Shown here: positions 13,642-22,836 of the stretch, piece by piece
Layout of the letters: the number at the start of each line of letters is the position of its first letter
How positions within the stretch are numbered: position 1 is the first letter of the stretch
Assembly: GCA_037893225.1 (NCBI GenBank)
Contig: JAZGUH010000713.1
Span: 496,001-560,000 of the forward strand
Direction: 5' to 3'
DNA: 64,000 nt
From: Hippasteria phrygiana
Lineage: Eukaryota > Echinodermata > Asteroidea > Valvatida > Goniasteridae
Translations under genes and position numbers: made by a program
The notes under the pieces: model-generated
The model's database searches: none
Told to the model about the DNA's origin: nothing
The model's input: the letters and a program-made list of their open reading frames with translations, nothing else

Positions 13642-13778
13642 TTATCCCACTCGCGCTCGTGGAACACGGAAAATGTAGTGCATCTGTGTCCCATATTCCA
13701 CTCGGCCTTCGGCCTTGTGGAATATGGGACACGGACGCACTACATTATTCCGTGTTCCACTCGGCGCTCGTGGGATAA
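13642..13778. mobile_element. Hairpin (foldback) element
   Basis: Almost the whole 137 bp folds on itself: TTATCCCACTCGCGCTCGTGG at the left is mirrored by the right end ...CTCGTGGGATAA, and the centre contains GTGTCCCATATTCCAC and its exact complement around 'tcggccttcggcctt'. Arms are about 65 bp with a few mismatches. It has no coding content, so it is a foldback-type non-autonomous element or a local inverted duplication. Confidence 0.65.
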
Positions 13779-13959
13779 CTTATAAAGTGCAACCGTTGGC
13801 ACCGCGCGGGTAACCTACATGCAGTGCATGCGGTATTCAGTACAGAGAGCGCAGTTTCCCGGGATTCGTCTCTGCACGTACGAACAGGATATCAGTGCGC
13901 CCTCTGTTGACAGGATCAGGGTCATGCATTCCCCGCAAATTTAATTTATCAACGTGTAT

Positions 13960-14284
13960 CACTGTAAAAACCAACGGCTAACACTTTTTAAACACTTCAA
14001 TGCGTTAATATTAATATTTTACACGTAAAGGTATAGGAGGCGTTGCACGCGATTAACACTAAAACACGTTTAAATAGGCGTTGGTTTTGATGATTATCAA
14101 CGCTTGAGGTGTTAATTTAGGTAGATATTAACACTTTAGAATGTTGATAATCATTAACACCAACGCCTATTTAAACGTGTTTTAGTGTTAATCGCGTAAA
14201 ACGCCTCCTATACATTTACGTGTAAAGTATCAATATTAACGCGTTGAAGTGTTCAAAAAGTGTTAGCCGTTGGTTTTTAGAGTG
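13960..14284. mobile_element. 325-bp foldback MITE
   Basis: The left end CACTGTAAAAACCAACGGCT is mirrored by AGCCGTTGGTTTTTAGAGTG at the right end, and the complementarity continues through arms of roughly 150 bp (for example 'acgtttaaataggcgttggt' against 'accaacgcctatttaaacgt'). The nucleotides TAT flank both ends, which fits a TA-type target duplication. It is non-coding. The superfamily is unresolved; Tc1/mariner-type is possible from the TA flank. Confidence 0.75.
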
Positions 14285-14363
14285 TATTGTAATGACAAAT
14301 GTCATTTCGTTGGTAACCGTCCAGATTTGGTTCTTGTTCAAAGAGGAGGGAGGAGCGCGCAAA

Positions 14364-14600
14364 GGGGCCAATTCACGGCGATGCTAAACACACAAATTTG
14401 CTTAGTATGAAAAATCTTCCTTCGGTAAATACAGCATTACCAACCAAATTTTGATGTGAAGTGTATTGCTCGTGGTAGCATTTAGCTGTTGTTTGCTTAG
14501 CATGAAAATCCCATGGCCTTTTGGCTGGTAAAAATTAACTAAGCAAGACTTTTTGGTGCTAAGCAATTTTTTTGCGGTTAGCAGCTTTTGAATTTGGCCC
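14364..14600. mobile_element. Second GGGGCCAATTT-family element
   Basis: It begins GGGGCCAATTC and ends GAATTTGGCCC. The interior has the same order of phrases as the copy at 2,374 ('tttgcttagcatgaaaatc', 'ccttttggctggtaa', 'actaagcaa'). It is more diverged than the first copy and has no coding content. Confidence 0.6.
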
Positions 14601-14941
14601 TAGGTCATACACAGTCCCTGCACCACAAACCCTTACATGTGTACACAACCACCGTCATTGTTATTATTGTTACAAAAACACCATAAATAACTAGACCCAC
14701 GTTGAATAATTCCTTGGAGATACAGCACTTTACCAAATCCATTGTAATTCTTAGGCGATAGAGAGCATGATAATTATATTTTGTAAAATAATTTTACATG
14801 ATTATTGTCAAGATGTCATGCGTAATGAGAACACATACATGGCTGTGTATACCTAAACGATGTATATGCCTTTCCAGCCCCCTCCATAAGTCCTCGTCCT
14901 TCCTTTATCTCAAGGCCCATCCTTGTTTCTTTCATGTCCAG

Positions 14942-15156
14942 GAGTCTCCCACAACAACCGCTACAACATGTGGGAGGCAGGCCGGCTAGCCAGCCGACCC
15001 TTCAAGAAATTTGTCGAGGGGGAAGACCCGTCCGGCAAGGAGCAGCAGCATGAGATGGTGCATCTACCCAGCGGGTCGGTCTTCGCTGCCAAATCAATAA
15101 GCACCGGTACTGGACGGACGGTCACTAATGTGTTTGTACACCAAGACCATACAAAG
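14942..15156 (+). CDS. SPON2: Spondin-2 like protein, coding exon 2
   Basis: The acceptor 'tttctttcatgtccag' is followed by an open frame in phase with exon 1, and the exon ends ACA-AAG before GTAAAG (phase 0). It encodes residues about 66-137 of the spondin domain, starting GVSHNNRYNMWEAGRLASRP; the 'IGVTHS..Y.MW' pattern at this point is typical of spondin domains. It ends in the segment TGTGRTVTNVFVHQDHTK. The exon has no internal stop or frameshift. Confidence 0.85.
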
Positions 15157-15759
15157 GTAAAGCAGTTCCTTAAATTCTAATTTGTTTGCATGAGAAAGTC
15201 CTCTGAATTTCAGAGAAAAAAGTTGTAATGTCATCAGATGCCACCCGTTTACAGTACTTAGATCATTAGCAGTACAATGTTGTCTGAGAAATCTTCAGAC
15301 GAGAACATAATGCACTTTGTCTATGAGTAAGTACCGTATTCAGATAGCATGGCGGAGGTTGTCCGTGAATAAGACATTCATTGCCAACAAATAATTAACT
15401 GTGCGAGGTTCTCAGACAGAGAAATAATAACATTATTCAGGTCCTCAGCAGAAATGACTCGGCTGGTGCGCTTTGTTCATTTAACTAAATGATAAACCAA
15501 GTGAATATATTTCACTCTACACCGAGTGGTCCTTGGAAGAGCCAGTGGCGTTAATCCTCCTATTTGGAAAATAGGTAGAACATATCGTGGGAGTTTCAAC
15601 TGAAAGTTCCTGAAACTGGCCGTCCCCCCAAATTGCTGAAACTGCCAAGCATGCAGTGCGTCGAAGATCTTTATCACAACCCTACAAAATATCCTCCATT
15701 GGAGAGAGGGTGGACGAGTTAATTCAGAAGTACTTTATTCCGACGTCTCTATCTTGCAG
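15157..15759 (+). other. Spondin intron 2
   Basis: A 603-bp intron, GTAAAG to 'ctatcttgcag'. It is AT-rich; nothing else is recognised. Confidence 0.75.
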
Positions 15760-16210
15760 ATTTCCTTCGCAGTACGCTTGATCCCGAGTCCGGACTGGTT
15801 CGTGGGAGTCAGCAGCCTAGATGTGTGCGAGGGGGGTTCCTGGCGTAAGGACCCCATCCGGATAGACCTCCAGCCCTGGGATGCAGGCACAGACGGAGGT
15901 TTCTCCTTCACTTCCCCGGACTACGTCAGCAACCCCCAGGAGAACATTTTGCAGATCACTTCGCAATTCCCCAACCACCCGGCCAATTCCTTCTTCTACC
16001 CGAAGCTGGAGTCTCTGCCTCCCATCGCCCGGGTGACGCTCGTATGGGAGGAACAAACGGACCAGAGTCCGTGGATGGGCAAGTTGGTACCGGTGGCCAC
16101 GGGGTTGGGGAAGGGGGGAAGTGGACGGCGAGACTCGGAGGAGCTCGGTGCCATGCCTGGAGACAGTCCGGAGTTTGTTTTCCCTGGTATAGACCTACCT
16201 ACAGTTCCAG
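15760..16210 (+). CDS. SPON2: Spondin-2 like protein, coding exon 3
   Basis: Bounded by 'ctatcttgcag' and G-GTATTT (phase 1), this exon encodes residues 138-287. It carries the most diagnostic part of the spondin domain: RLIPSPDWFVGV, then DAGTDGGFSFTSPD and NHPANSFFYP followed by LPPIARVTL. These match conserved positions in mindin/SPON2, including acidic residues of the metal-binding region. After residue about 230 comes a glycine-, serine- and proline-rich linker of about 55 residues with no recognisable domain, longer than the linker in human SPON2. The reading frame is intact. Confidence 0.9.
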
Positions 16211-16765
16211 GTATTTTTCTACACCTGTATTGCCAAAGATAATCATTATATACACTTCTTGGATTCACCCATTCATTCCAATCCCTTCAATCGGTGTCAA
16301 CATTGCTCCATATAGAGTAGGCATTTTGATCGGCTGGGCATTCTTAAAAATTCAATCTAGGTCTCACACTTTTCTTAGACTTTAGTTTTTCAGGGCCGGG
16401 CTAGTACACGAGGTCTAGCTGCCTGGGGCCCCCGTGCTTCGCCTGCCATCCCCCAATCATTCTAAGATCATTATCCAATACATCTCCTTGTCTTCAAGTG
16501 TCTCTCGTTCGAACACATTACTCTACCCGGGTTAAACCAGTCACGATATTTGGAGACTTGTCATAATAATTCAGTGACCTGTTCCAAATCAAAGCTGCTC
16601 AGTGGCCACCCTTCATAGAAATGACCACCAGCTTAATGTGGCTGGCCTGAGATGTCCCAAACCTCCTATATACTGAGCAATGGCGCCACCTATCAAAAAT
16701 AATGACCAATACTTTGTTTCCTTGGGCGGTCACATTAAATGAATGACTGTTCTCCCACCGCACAG
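16211..16765 (+). other. Spondin intron 3
   Basis: A 555-bp intron from GTATTT to 'tctcccaccgcacag'. No other feature is recognised. Confidence 0.75.
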
Positions 16766-17055
16766 AGACGGTGACTCCGTACGACTGTGAGGTGACCTCT
16801 TGGGGTTCCTGGAGCCCATGCGATAACCTCTGCAAGGTGGGTCTACGGCGGCGCTTCCGGATTGTCATCGAGCGACCCAAGAACGGAGGGCGTGACTGCC
16901 CCGACCTGATTGGGATCGAGGCCTGCCACACCACGCTCACTAAGCCCCAGAAGAAATGCACTAAAGCTCGCATCAAGAAGGAAACCAAGAAATACATGAA
17001 GATCCAGAGAAGGAACTACATGGGCAAGAAAAAGCGAAATAGGTTCATCGTCTAG
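16766..17055 (+). CDS. SPON2: Spondin-2 like protein, terminal exon (TSP1 repeat and basic tail)
   Basis: The acceptor 'cccaccgcacag' leads into ETVTPYDCEVTSWGSWSPC, the start of a thrombospondin type-1 repeat. The W-x-x-W pair (residues about 300 and 303) is the usual C-mannosylation motif, and six cysteines at about 295, 306, 310, 332, 341 and 352 fit a complete TSP1 fold. In human SPON2 the protein ends almost directly after this repeat. Here about 31 more residues follow, with roughly half Lys or Arg (for example KARIKKETKK and GKKKRNRF), before TAG at 17,053. Such a tail could bind heparan sulphate, but that is inference. No AATAAA was noted immediately downstream. Confidence 0.9.
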
Positions 17056-17784
17056 AAAACAAAATACACAAAGATGTATCAGACTTTGCTAAAGTTTATT
17101 TGTGGACATGTTTAAGCCCACTAGTTCCTGAAAAATACACAATCCTTAGATAGGTACAGTTAACTTCCGGGTGCAGAATACGTGGTGCTCTATGGACGAC
17201 ACATGAGCTGCACGCATGCGTACTTCATTCGTTTGTATGTAAATGCATCACGCTTACGAGGCGAATCAGTTTCGCAAAGAAGCGTCAACTTCCAGGCAGG
17301 CTCTATGAAAAAATGCGTATTAAGCGGCACGCGCGTACGCCATGGTCATTCGTTTGCAGTACTGTTCCGGCTCCAAGTGACATCAGACTTATCAAGAGGC
17401 GAGAGGTCGTTTCTCCTGTATTTTGTCTTTTAAGCGGATTAAATCCGGTATTGCCTGAACCTACATCAATATCCCCATGCGGCTCTTATGTAAAAATAGT
17501 CATGAGGCAGTAGCATGGTGCAAACAATATCGACCATCAGTAAGGTATACGGTAAAACGTGGGCTACAAGGAATATAATTACAGACGACATAAAACGATC
17601 ACACCACATTCTGAATATTTGTGATTATGACAGCTCAAAAACCTACTCGCCAACAAATTGCCGCTTTCTAATGTGATGTAAAGCTTTGCATAACCGAGTT
17701 GACAAGAGGGAAATTTTGAGGATACACAGTGCGAAGTAACTGACACAAACGCGAGAAGCAAGGTTCTTAGAACCTGAGGTATAT

Positions 17785-17855
17785 TCCCCGACGTTTCGGT
17801 CAGTGTGTTCTTTGACGATCTTCTGATGACGGTCAAAGCATACTGATCGAAACAT
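17785..17855. repeat. Imperfect inverted repeat with GAAAC/GTTTC ends
   Basis: GTTTCGGTCAGTGTG...CTTTGAC on the left is mirrored by GTCAAAGCATACTGATCGAAAC on the right, around 'gatcttctgatgac'. The 'cgaaac' phrase and the pairing are typical of terminal parts of some retroelements, but the surroundings carry no coding remnants. Confidence 0.5.
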
Positions 17856-18206
17856 GGGAGTTAATACCGCTGGTTCCTCTCGTTTTTTAGTTAGTTTACT
17901 TCACATAAAGCATACGCAAAATTTCTCTCAAAATAGCCTCTTGAAAAATGGAAGACGACTTACAAACATTCTTTTAAAGCCTGTCACATCAAATGATCAA
18001 AATATGGCTTTTGAAATATCGATGCATCAATTTCATTTCACAAAATGTCGCCTAAAATAATGCAAGTATATATAGGAATACCGTGTCCATCAAAACACAC
18101 GTAAAACGCAGATGTATAAACTTCTGCCCACGATCGAGGTGTAAATACAGTCAAAGAATCAAAGACAGAATGTACATGTATATCTAAGATGTTGGGCGGG
18201 GTGAGG

Positions 18207-18208
<2 letters not shown>

Positions 18209-18237
<29 letters not shown>
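18209..18237. repeat. Poly-G tract
   Basis: About 29 consecutive G residues. Similar G or C runs recur at about 8,838, 21,315, 26,861, 30,062-30,110, 31,721, 32,136, 34,427 and 63,818. Confidence 0.9.
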
Positions 18238-19390
18238 CGACTGTCTTCTCTTGGTGGAACAGAGCGAGCAGTTCAAGTTTTCTATCCTATGATCTTCCCT
18301 TTGCGAGGTTGAAAATAGATTTCGTTTGTCTTTCTGCAATTTAGGACATGCAGTACCCCTTGCGGCCATATTTATTTTCGTGTACTTCAAGTGTTAATTA
18401 ATTAATTAATAGATTCTCAATGGTGTACATAAAGGCCTTGTCACGTGAGGCAATTTCTACAAGACAATCAGAGGCAACTAACGGTAGTGAAGGCTAAAGG
18501 AATAATTGGATAGCCAAAAGAATTTTTTTCTGACGGTGTATTGATATTCCTAAGAAAATGATGTGAAAGTTAAAATGTGATTATTTTTTTCTCCTTGAAG
18601 TCGTCTGGTACTGATTGCCTGTGAATTGCCTGGTTTGACATGGCCTTAAAGGTGTCATTAAATTTTGCATTGGTCCGACCGAGCGCGCAATTGCATTTCT
18701 TGGTTATACATAGGCATACACATTTCCCATACAAAACGAAAAATGTACAGTTAATACAATATGTAAATAAATGTACAATCGTAAATAGTTTGTTTCGAAA
18801 TATTAAATTTGTTGGTAAAAGCAAACCGAGTAAACTATAGTCTGTCATAAACTTAACGTAAACGTAACTCTTAATTGCCATACTTTTATTTAGTTATAAA
18901 ACCGTGAGCGTGAACATTCAAGGAATAAATGTCGCCAAGTCGATGAGAAAAATACACATTTTCATTTTTTTATGGGGGGGGGGGGGGTTGAGGCCAGGGC
19001 ATTAACATCGAAATAAATCATAAAATAGAAACTGCGGTGACAAACTGATTGTTCCTTACTCCATAAGAATCTTTATTTACGAACTCTTCACTTTTGGTTG
19101 AAGATATTTTTCCCCCCAACAAGAAACTTTCTCGTGACATGCCAAATATGTGTCCGTAAAAATGCTAAGATCTAAATTCATACTGTATACTATACACAAA
19201 AACTGTAAAGGTGTAGTCACATACTTCGCTAATCTATTCCAACACAAACTTACAAGAATCCAGTTAATATAAATACGAAACGGAGACAAAAGAAAAGAAT
19301 TTAAAACTTATGCACAAATAAGCTGAGGCAAACGGCATTTTAAAAAGACAAAGCTCCGAACTCCCAGTTCAAGTAAGTTCATTTTTTCCC

Positions 19391-19454
19391 AAAGTGAACA
19401 AAGAAAACTGGCAGGAGCGGGATTCGAACCTGCGATTTCCGAAAGACCGTAGGT
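19391..19454 (-). mobile_element. Truncated tRNA-derived SINE
   Basis: On the minus strand the B-box 'ggttcgaatcccgctcctgcc' is followed by 'agttttctttgttcacttt', the same tail that follows the fuller copy at 44,845-44,965. The tRNA-like 5' half is missing here and replaced by a T-rich run. It is a dead fragment. Confidence 0.65.
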
Positions 19455-19604
19455 TCTTTTTTTTTTTTTTTTTAAAGATTGTTAACCAAACAGCAATACT
19501 GACGTATCCACACAATACCAGTTAACGCTATACTGAAGCATTGAATGTATGATTGATTACCAACCAGTGCATGGCATACCGAGCTTGTCATGACAAACAC
19601 AATA

Positions 19605-19978
19605 CAGTCGACTCTCGTTAATAAGAGCTCGGTTAACACGAGATCCCGGTTAAAGCGAGAGTTTTCGTTGGTCCCGACCGAATTGTGCACATTCCTATGG
19701 CAGAAAATGTCGGTTACGCGAGATCTCGGCTAAGACGAGCATTTTTTTGCGGCCTGATGTATTATCTATTAATTTTTCAAAAACATTTTGGGAAACAACC
19801 CGTCAAATCAGCGAATCCATTCAATTTGAAAAGTTATTGTAATTAATGTTCGTTAATTCTGCACTCCGCGTACACATCACCTGTTTGTGTCTCATGCCGC
19901 TAAGGATAGGAAGAGAGCCCGGATAATACGAGATATTTGCGTAAGTCCAAAGGACCTCGTATTAACGAGAGTTGACTG
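19605..19978. mobile_element. pogo/Tigger-like non-autonomous DNA element
   Basis: The left end CAGTCGACTCTCGTTAATA and the right end TATTAACGAGAGTTGACTG are near-perfect inverted repeats, with the dinucleotide TA directly outside both ends. Sub-terminal copies of 'gagatctcggctaa' and 'gagatcccggttaa' repeat the same theme. CAGT...CTCGTTA termini with TA duplications are characteristic of the pogo/Tigger branch of Tc1/mariner. The 374-bp interior codes for nothing, so the element depended on a transposase supplied elsewhere. Confidence 0.8.
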
Positions 19979-19980
19979 TA

Positions 19981-21035
19981 GTATTAAACGGGTTTGGGAC
20001 TTAAGCCAAAAACTTCTCGTCAATTTGTTACACATTACCAAGAATTGTGCTTTTAAAAAAAAAGGAAGAAAGCAAAAGAACCGAGGATCTCACAATACGA
20101 AACTTATACAATTTTAACCTTTTTAGGCGAGTGGGGAATATGGGGCCGCACTTTTAAATGTGAACCCAGTTTGTAATGCAGTATGCGTTGTATATAGAAA
20201 AAAAGCTTTCAGTAAATAAGTGTAAATACGTGTAATAAAATTAAGAAATAAAGACCTTGCTACTGTACGACACAGGGATGTTTGGAAATTCATTATTTTT
20301 GTCCGTTGTAGAAAAATGATGGTTACATTTCATTATTTTCACGTAAAAATTGTCGACCATGATTTGGCCACTGTTAACACATACCGGTACATGTTAACCA
20401 CCTGCCGATTTATTCCGAAATGCTTTATTTCTTAATGTTTGGTAGTTTTTGTTGCTTTTTTGTTAAATGTTGCCCGTCTTTAAGTGAGTGGGGTAAATGA
20501 ATGACGGTAAAAACTCTGCGACTACTCAACTAAAGTGTCCTACCCGACAACAAATTCACAAAAACCTCCATTCTGATTGGAGGGTTTGTGGTTCCTTAGT
20601 TTAAAGCGACTCCCGGTTCATCATCGTCTTAATTAAATTTCTCCTTTATAGGGGCATAGATCAGTCTAATTCTGTCGGAAACATTCACGATGGCGTATTT
20701 CGCCAATCAATAACAGCCATTTGTTTTTGAGGAATTACCAGATGGGCTTTAAAAAAAATTGTCAATCATTTTTGTTTATACAACAGCATTCAACATTAAC
20801 AAATCAAGGAAATACACACGGTTGTGCATCAATTTCTTAATAATCTTTGCACCATGGGATACAAAAACCTCACACAAAATTGAGGATGCATTCAAGTATT
20901 AAAAGAACATCAAATATGAAAAACAAAACACAGAAAAAAGGCATGAGTTTAAACAAACAAGAATTTCGGGAGTATAAATGACAAAACTATTGACTGTAAT
21001 AAATATGAAGAAAAAATATCTTTAACATGTCTTAC
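19981..21035. other. AT-rich stretch, possible 3' end of the unidentified minus-strand gene
   Basis: The terminal exon of the candidate gene at 21,036-22,382 should lie here. One acceptor-like site reads 'tttttaaag' at about 20,746 and another 'cttcatatttattacag' at about 20,994, but the second would leave a 42-bp intron and the first a stop after three codons. I therefore do not assign a last exon. Confidence 0.35.
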
Positions 21036-21131
21036 TTTTCTTCCCAAACCAAGAAGCCTACTCTTCAAAGATTCCTGGAAGTATTCAATGTAGCCTAACT
21101 GCAACAAGTCATATTTTCCAGTGGCCCACTG
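21036..21131 (-). CDS. Unidentified gene, candidate exon 3
   Basis: On the minus strand, TATAG is followed by 32 open codons (start QWATGKYDLLQLGYIEYFQE) and then GTAAGA. The exon length is a multiple of three and phase 0 at both ends, matching the preceding exon at 21,766-22,005. The codons read as an amphipathic, leucine-rich helix. The frame, splice signals and spacing support a genuine exon; I do not recognise the family. Confidence 0.5.
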
Positions 21132-21765
21132 CTATAAGCAGCTGATATTTCTGATAAGTCGGTCAGCGAGTCGCTGTGAACGGCTCAAACAATGAGCAGT
21201 CATAGCCTTTACATTTCAAAATGCATTGATGTTTTAACATGGCTGCATTTCAAGTGCGAAGGCAGTGCATTGGGACAGGCGGAATAACCTTTGACCAAGT
21301 CAAGTCCACATGCGGGGGGGGGGGGGGGGGTGCTGTGGTAAAAGAAAAAACGGTGACCCCTGAAAATGTATCTTTTTAGGACATGGGTATTATCAATTTC
21401 TCCATCACCTATGTTTGCACTAGACCGATTGTCTATACGCGCATTCATGTGCATACTCGGTCCGTTATTTGCTTATTTTGTGTGTTACGCTTGACTGCAC
21501 AAGCCCGTCCTGGCATACCAGCACCTAATCAATAACAGCCGACAGAAGGGGTCAACCTTTGGATCAAAATAAATATCCTTGACAAACCTGTGTTATTTTG
21601 TGCAGCAATTTTGGTTGGGCACAGATTATGTGTGCCCCATATAAGAACAGATTTGAATGGAATATACTTCATGAACTGTCTCTCTCAATAGGTCAACTGG
21701 TTTAAAGGCGATACAAAACATTTGCAAACACCAAAAAACCAAACTACCGAATTATTATGAAATAC
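21132..21765 (-). other. Intron between candidate exons 2 and 3 of the unidentified gene
   Basis: It runs from GTATTT at the 5' side to TATAG. It holds a G run at 21,315-21,330 and, at about 21,440-21,565, a decayed relative of the TTAA element family A ('gttacgcttgactgcacaagcccgt', ending 'gaaggggtcaa'). Confidence 0.45.
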
Positions 21766-22005
21766 CTTACTTGACTGCAAGTAAACAATAGTCTCAAGCA
21801 CCTGGTGTGCTGTCATTTTCAAGAAAAGCAGAATTTTGGCATCAATTTCTAGCAATTGTCGGCCGACAATCGTTGGAAATCGTCTAGTTCCCCAACCTGA
21901 TAATTCCCCGACGTCTATAAATTGCTCCGTTTTGTCTGAAGTAGGGTCAGGGAACCAGACTACAAGAACAGCATTTTCTTCCTCCGTTTTCTGATTTCCC
22001 AGCAT
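21766..22005 (-). CDS. Unidentified gene, candidate exon 2
   Basis: Eighty open codons on the minus strand, bounded by an acceptor 'ttttgtgcgcatag' and the donor AAG-GTATTT, phase 0 on both sides. The translation begins MLGNQKTEEENAVLVVWFPD and later has RRFPTIVGRQLLEIDAKILL. It is balanced in composition, hydrophobic-patterned and without repeats, unlike the random frames nearby. It joins in frame to the exons on either side. The protein family is unknown to me, so no function is proposed. Confidence 0.6.
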
Positions 22006-22118
22006 CTATGCGCACAAAACTTTAAACAGGTCAGTGTTACAGTATTTGCTGTAAAATACTAACCCCCAAATCCATTCATTTCTGAAAATTACAGCAAAAA
22101 GCTAATATCGTATACTAC

Positions 22119-22382
22119 CTTTAAGCACAAACACCCTCGCTTTCCAACAGGTCGGAAAGGAATGACCCTGAACACAGGAGGAAGGCTGACATCAAGAACA
22201 TCCCAGAGTTCTAAGACATTATTAAGTGTTTGACTTGCCTCTGAAATTGCCGTTTCTGTAATCTGCGACAACCCAGACATTTGCCTCTGGAACTCAAACA
22301 AATAATACAATTGGCTGGAAAGAAACGTTCCAACTGCAACAACTTGTACAGTCTTAGTCTGCAAAGTAATGATGGTTGACAT
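22119..22382 (-). CDS. Unidentified gene, candidate exon 1
   Basis: Minus-strand open frame from an ATG at 22,382 to the donor AAG-GTAGTA at 22,119 (88 codons). The likely coding part includes LYYLFEFQRQMSGLSQ and LNNVLELWDVLDVSLPPVFR. A textbook acceptor (GTTTCTTTCCAG) lies inside the frame and would start the exon at 22,314 in phase 2. The true 5' boundary is thus either the ATG or that acceptor with exons further upstream. The gene would sit about 0.2 kb beyond the LDB stop codon on the same strand. It could be a small independent gene, an alternative 3' extension of the LDB transcript, or a decayed copy. Confidence 0.5.
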
Positions 22383-22578
22383 CAAACCTACTATGGCCAC
22401 CTTGAAAAAGAGGTCACCTGTATAATGTGGCCAGTCTATGGTGGCCCCAACCAAACATTACACATACCCAACCTGCACAATGTGGCCACCTGTCTATTCT
22501 GGCCACGTTTACTGGTCCCTAGGATTGACTTTTTATGGGCAAGCTGTAAGTGAAAGTGGTAGAGGGGATGTTTCAGTT

Positions 22579-22836
22579 TCAGTTTGAATTTGATGAGGTG
22601 GCTTTATCGTCTTGACCCTGGGTGACCGGTGGTGGGGGTTTGACATCAGCCGAGGCCCAGGAACCCGGCCCGCTGGATGAGGACGGCCGTTTGCTGGAAC
22701 CAGGTTCAAACTCCTCCTCATTGTCCATGCCATTGTTGGAGTCAAACTGCTGGTTCTCTAAGCGGGTGATAAGCCTTTCGTCCTCGTCGCCAAACTCCCC
22801 ACCCATCAGTGACGGCTCACCGACTACCATCACATC
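22579..22836 (-). CDS. LDB1: LIM domain-binding protein, terminal exon (LIM-interaction domain)
   Basis: The acceptor 'cttttggctcag' is followed by DVMVVGEPSLMGGEFGDEDE and then RLITRLENQQFD, the LIM-interaction domain that in LDB1/LDB2/Chip binds LIM domains of LIM-homeodomain and LMO proteins. The core of this motif is nearly identical to the vertebrate proteins as I know them. About 50 serine-, proline- and glycine-rich residues follow to the stop codon at 22,579-22,581, again as in the family. The exon supplies residues about 315-399 and joins phase 0 to the exon at 30,967. Confidence 0.95.
   Translation of the reverse strand, partial: DVMVVGEPSLMGGEFGDEDERLITRLENQQFDSNNGMDNEEEFEPGSSKRPSSSSGPGSWASADVKPPPPVTQGQDDKATSSNSN

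Larger units (their letters stand above)
8660..14941 (+). other. Spondin intron 1
   Basis: This 6.3 kb intron begins GTGAGT and ends with a pyrimidine-rich tract and CAG ('tttctttcatgtccag'). It holds a C-run at about 8,838, a decayed copy of the GGGGCCAATTT element (about 10,500-10,680), a CpG-rich stretch (about 11,640-12,480), a 137-bp hairpin element (13,642-13,778), a 325-bp foldback (13,960-14,284) and a further GGGGCCAATTT element (14,364-14,600). I see no additional coding exon. Confidence 0.7.
17056..19390. other. Downstream of spondin, no recognised gene
   Basis: It includes the likely 3' UTR of the spondin gene, a foldback around 17,785-17,855, an uninterrupted G run at 18,209-18,237 and another at 18,974-18,987. 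The remaining sequence is AT-rich with short random open frames. Confidence 0.5.

Noticed and set aside
20980..20994. Terminal exon of the unidentified gene after 'cttcatatttattacag'
   Set aside because: The acceptor looks good and gives a short tail with a stop, but the intron would be only 42 bp, too short to accept without transcript evidence.
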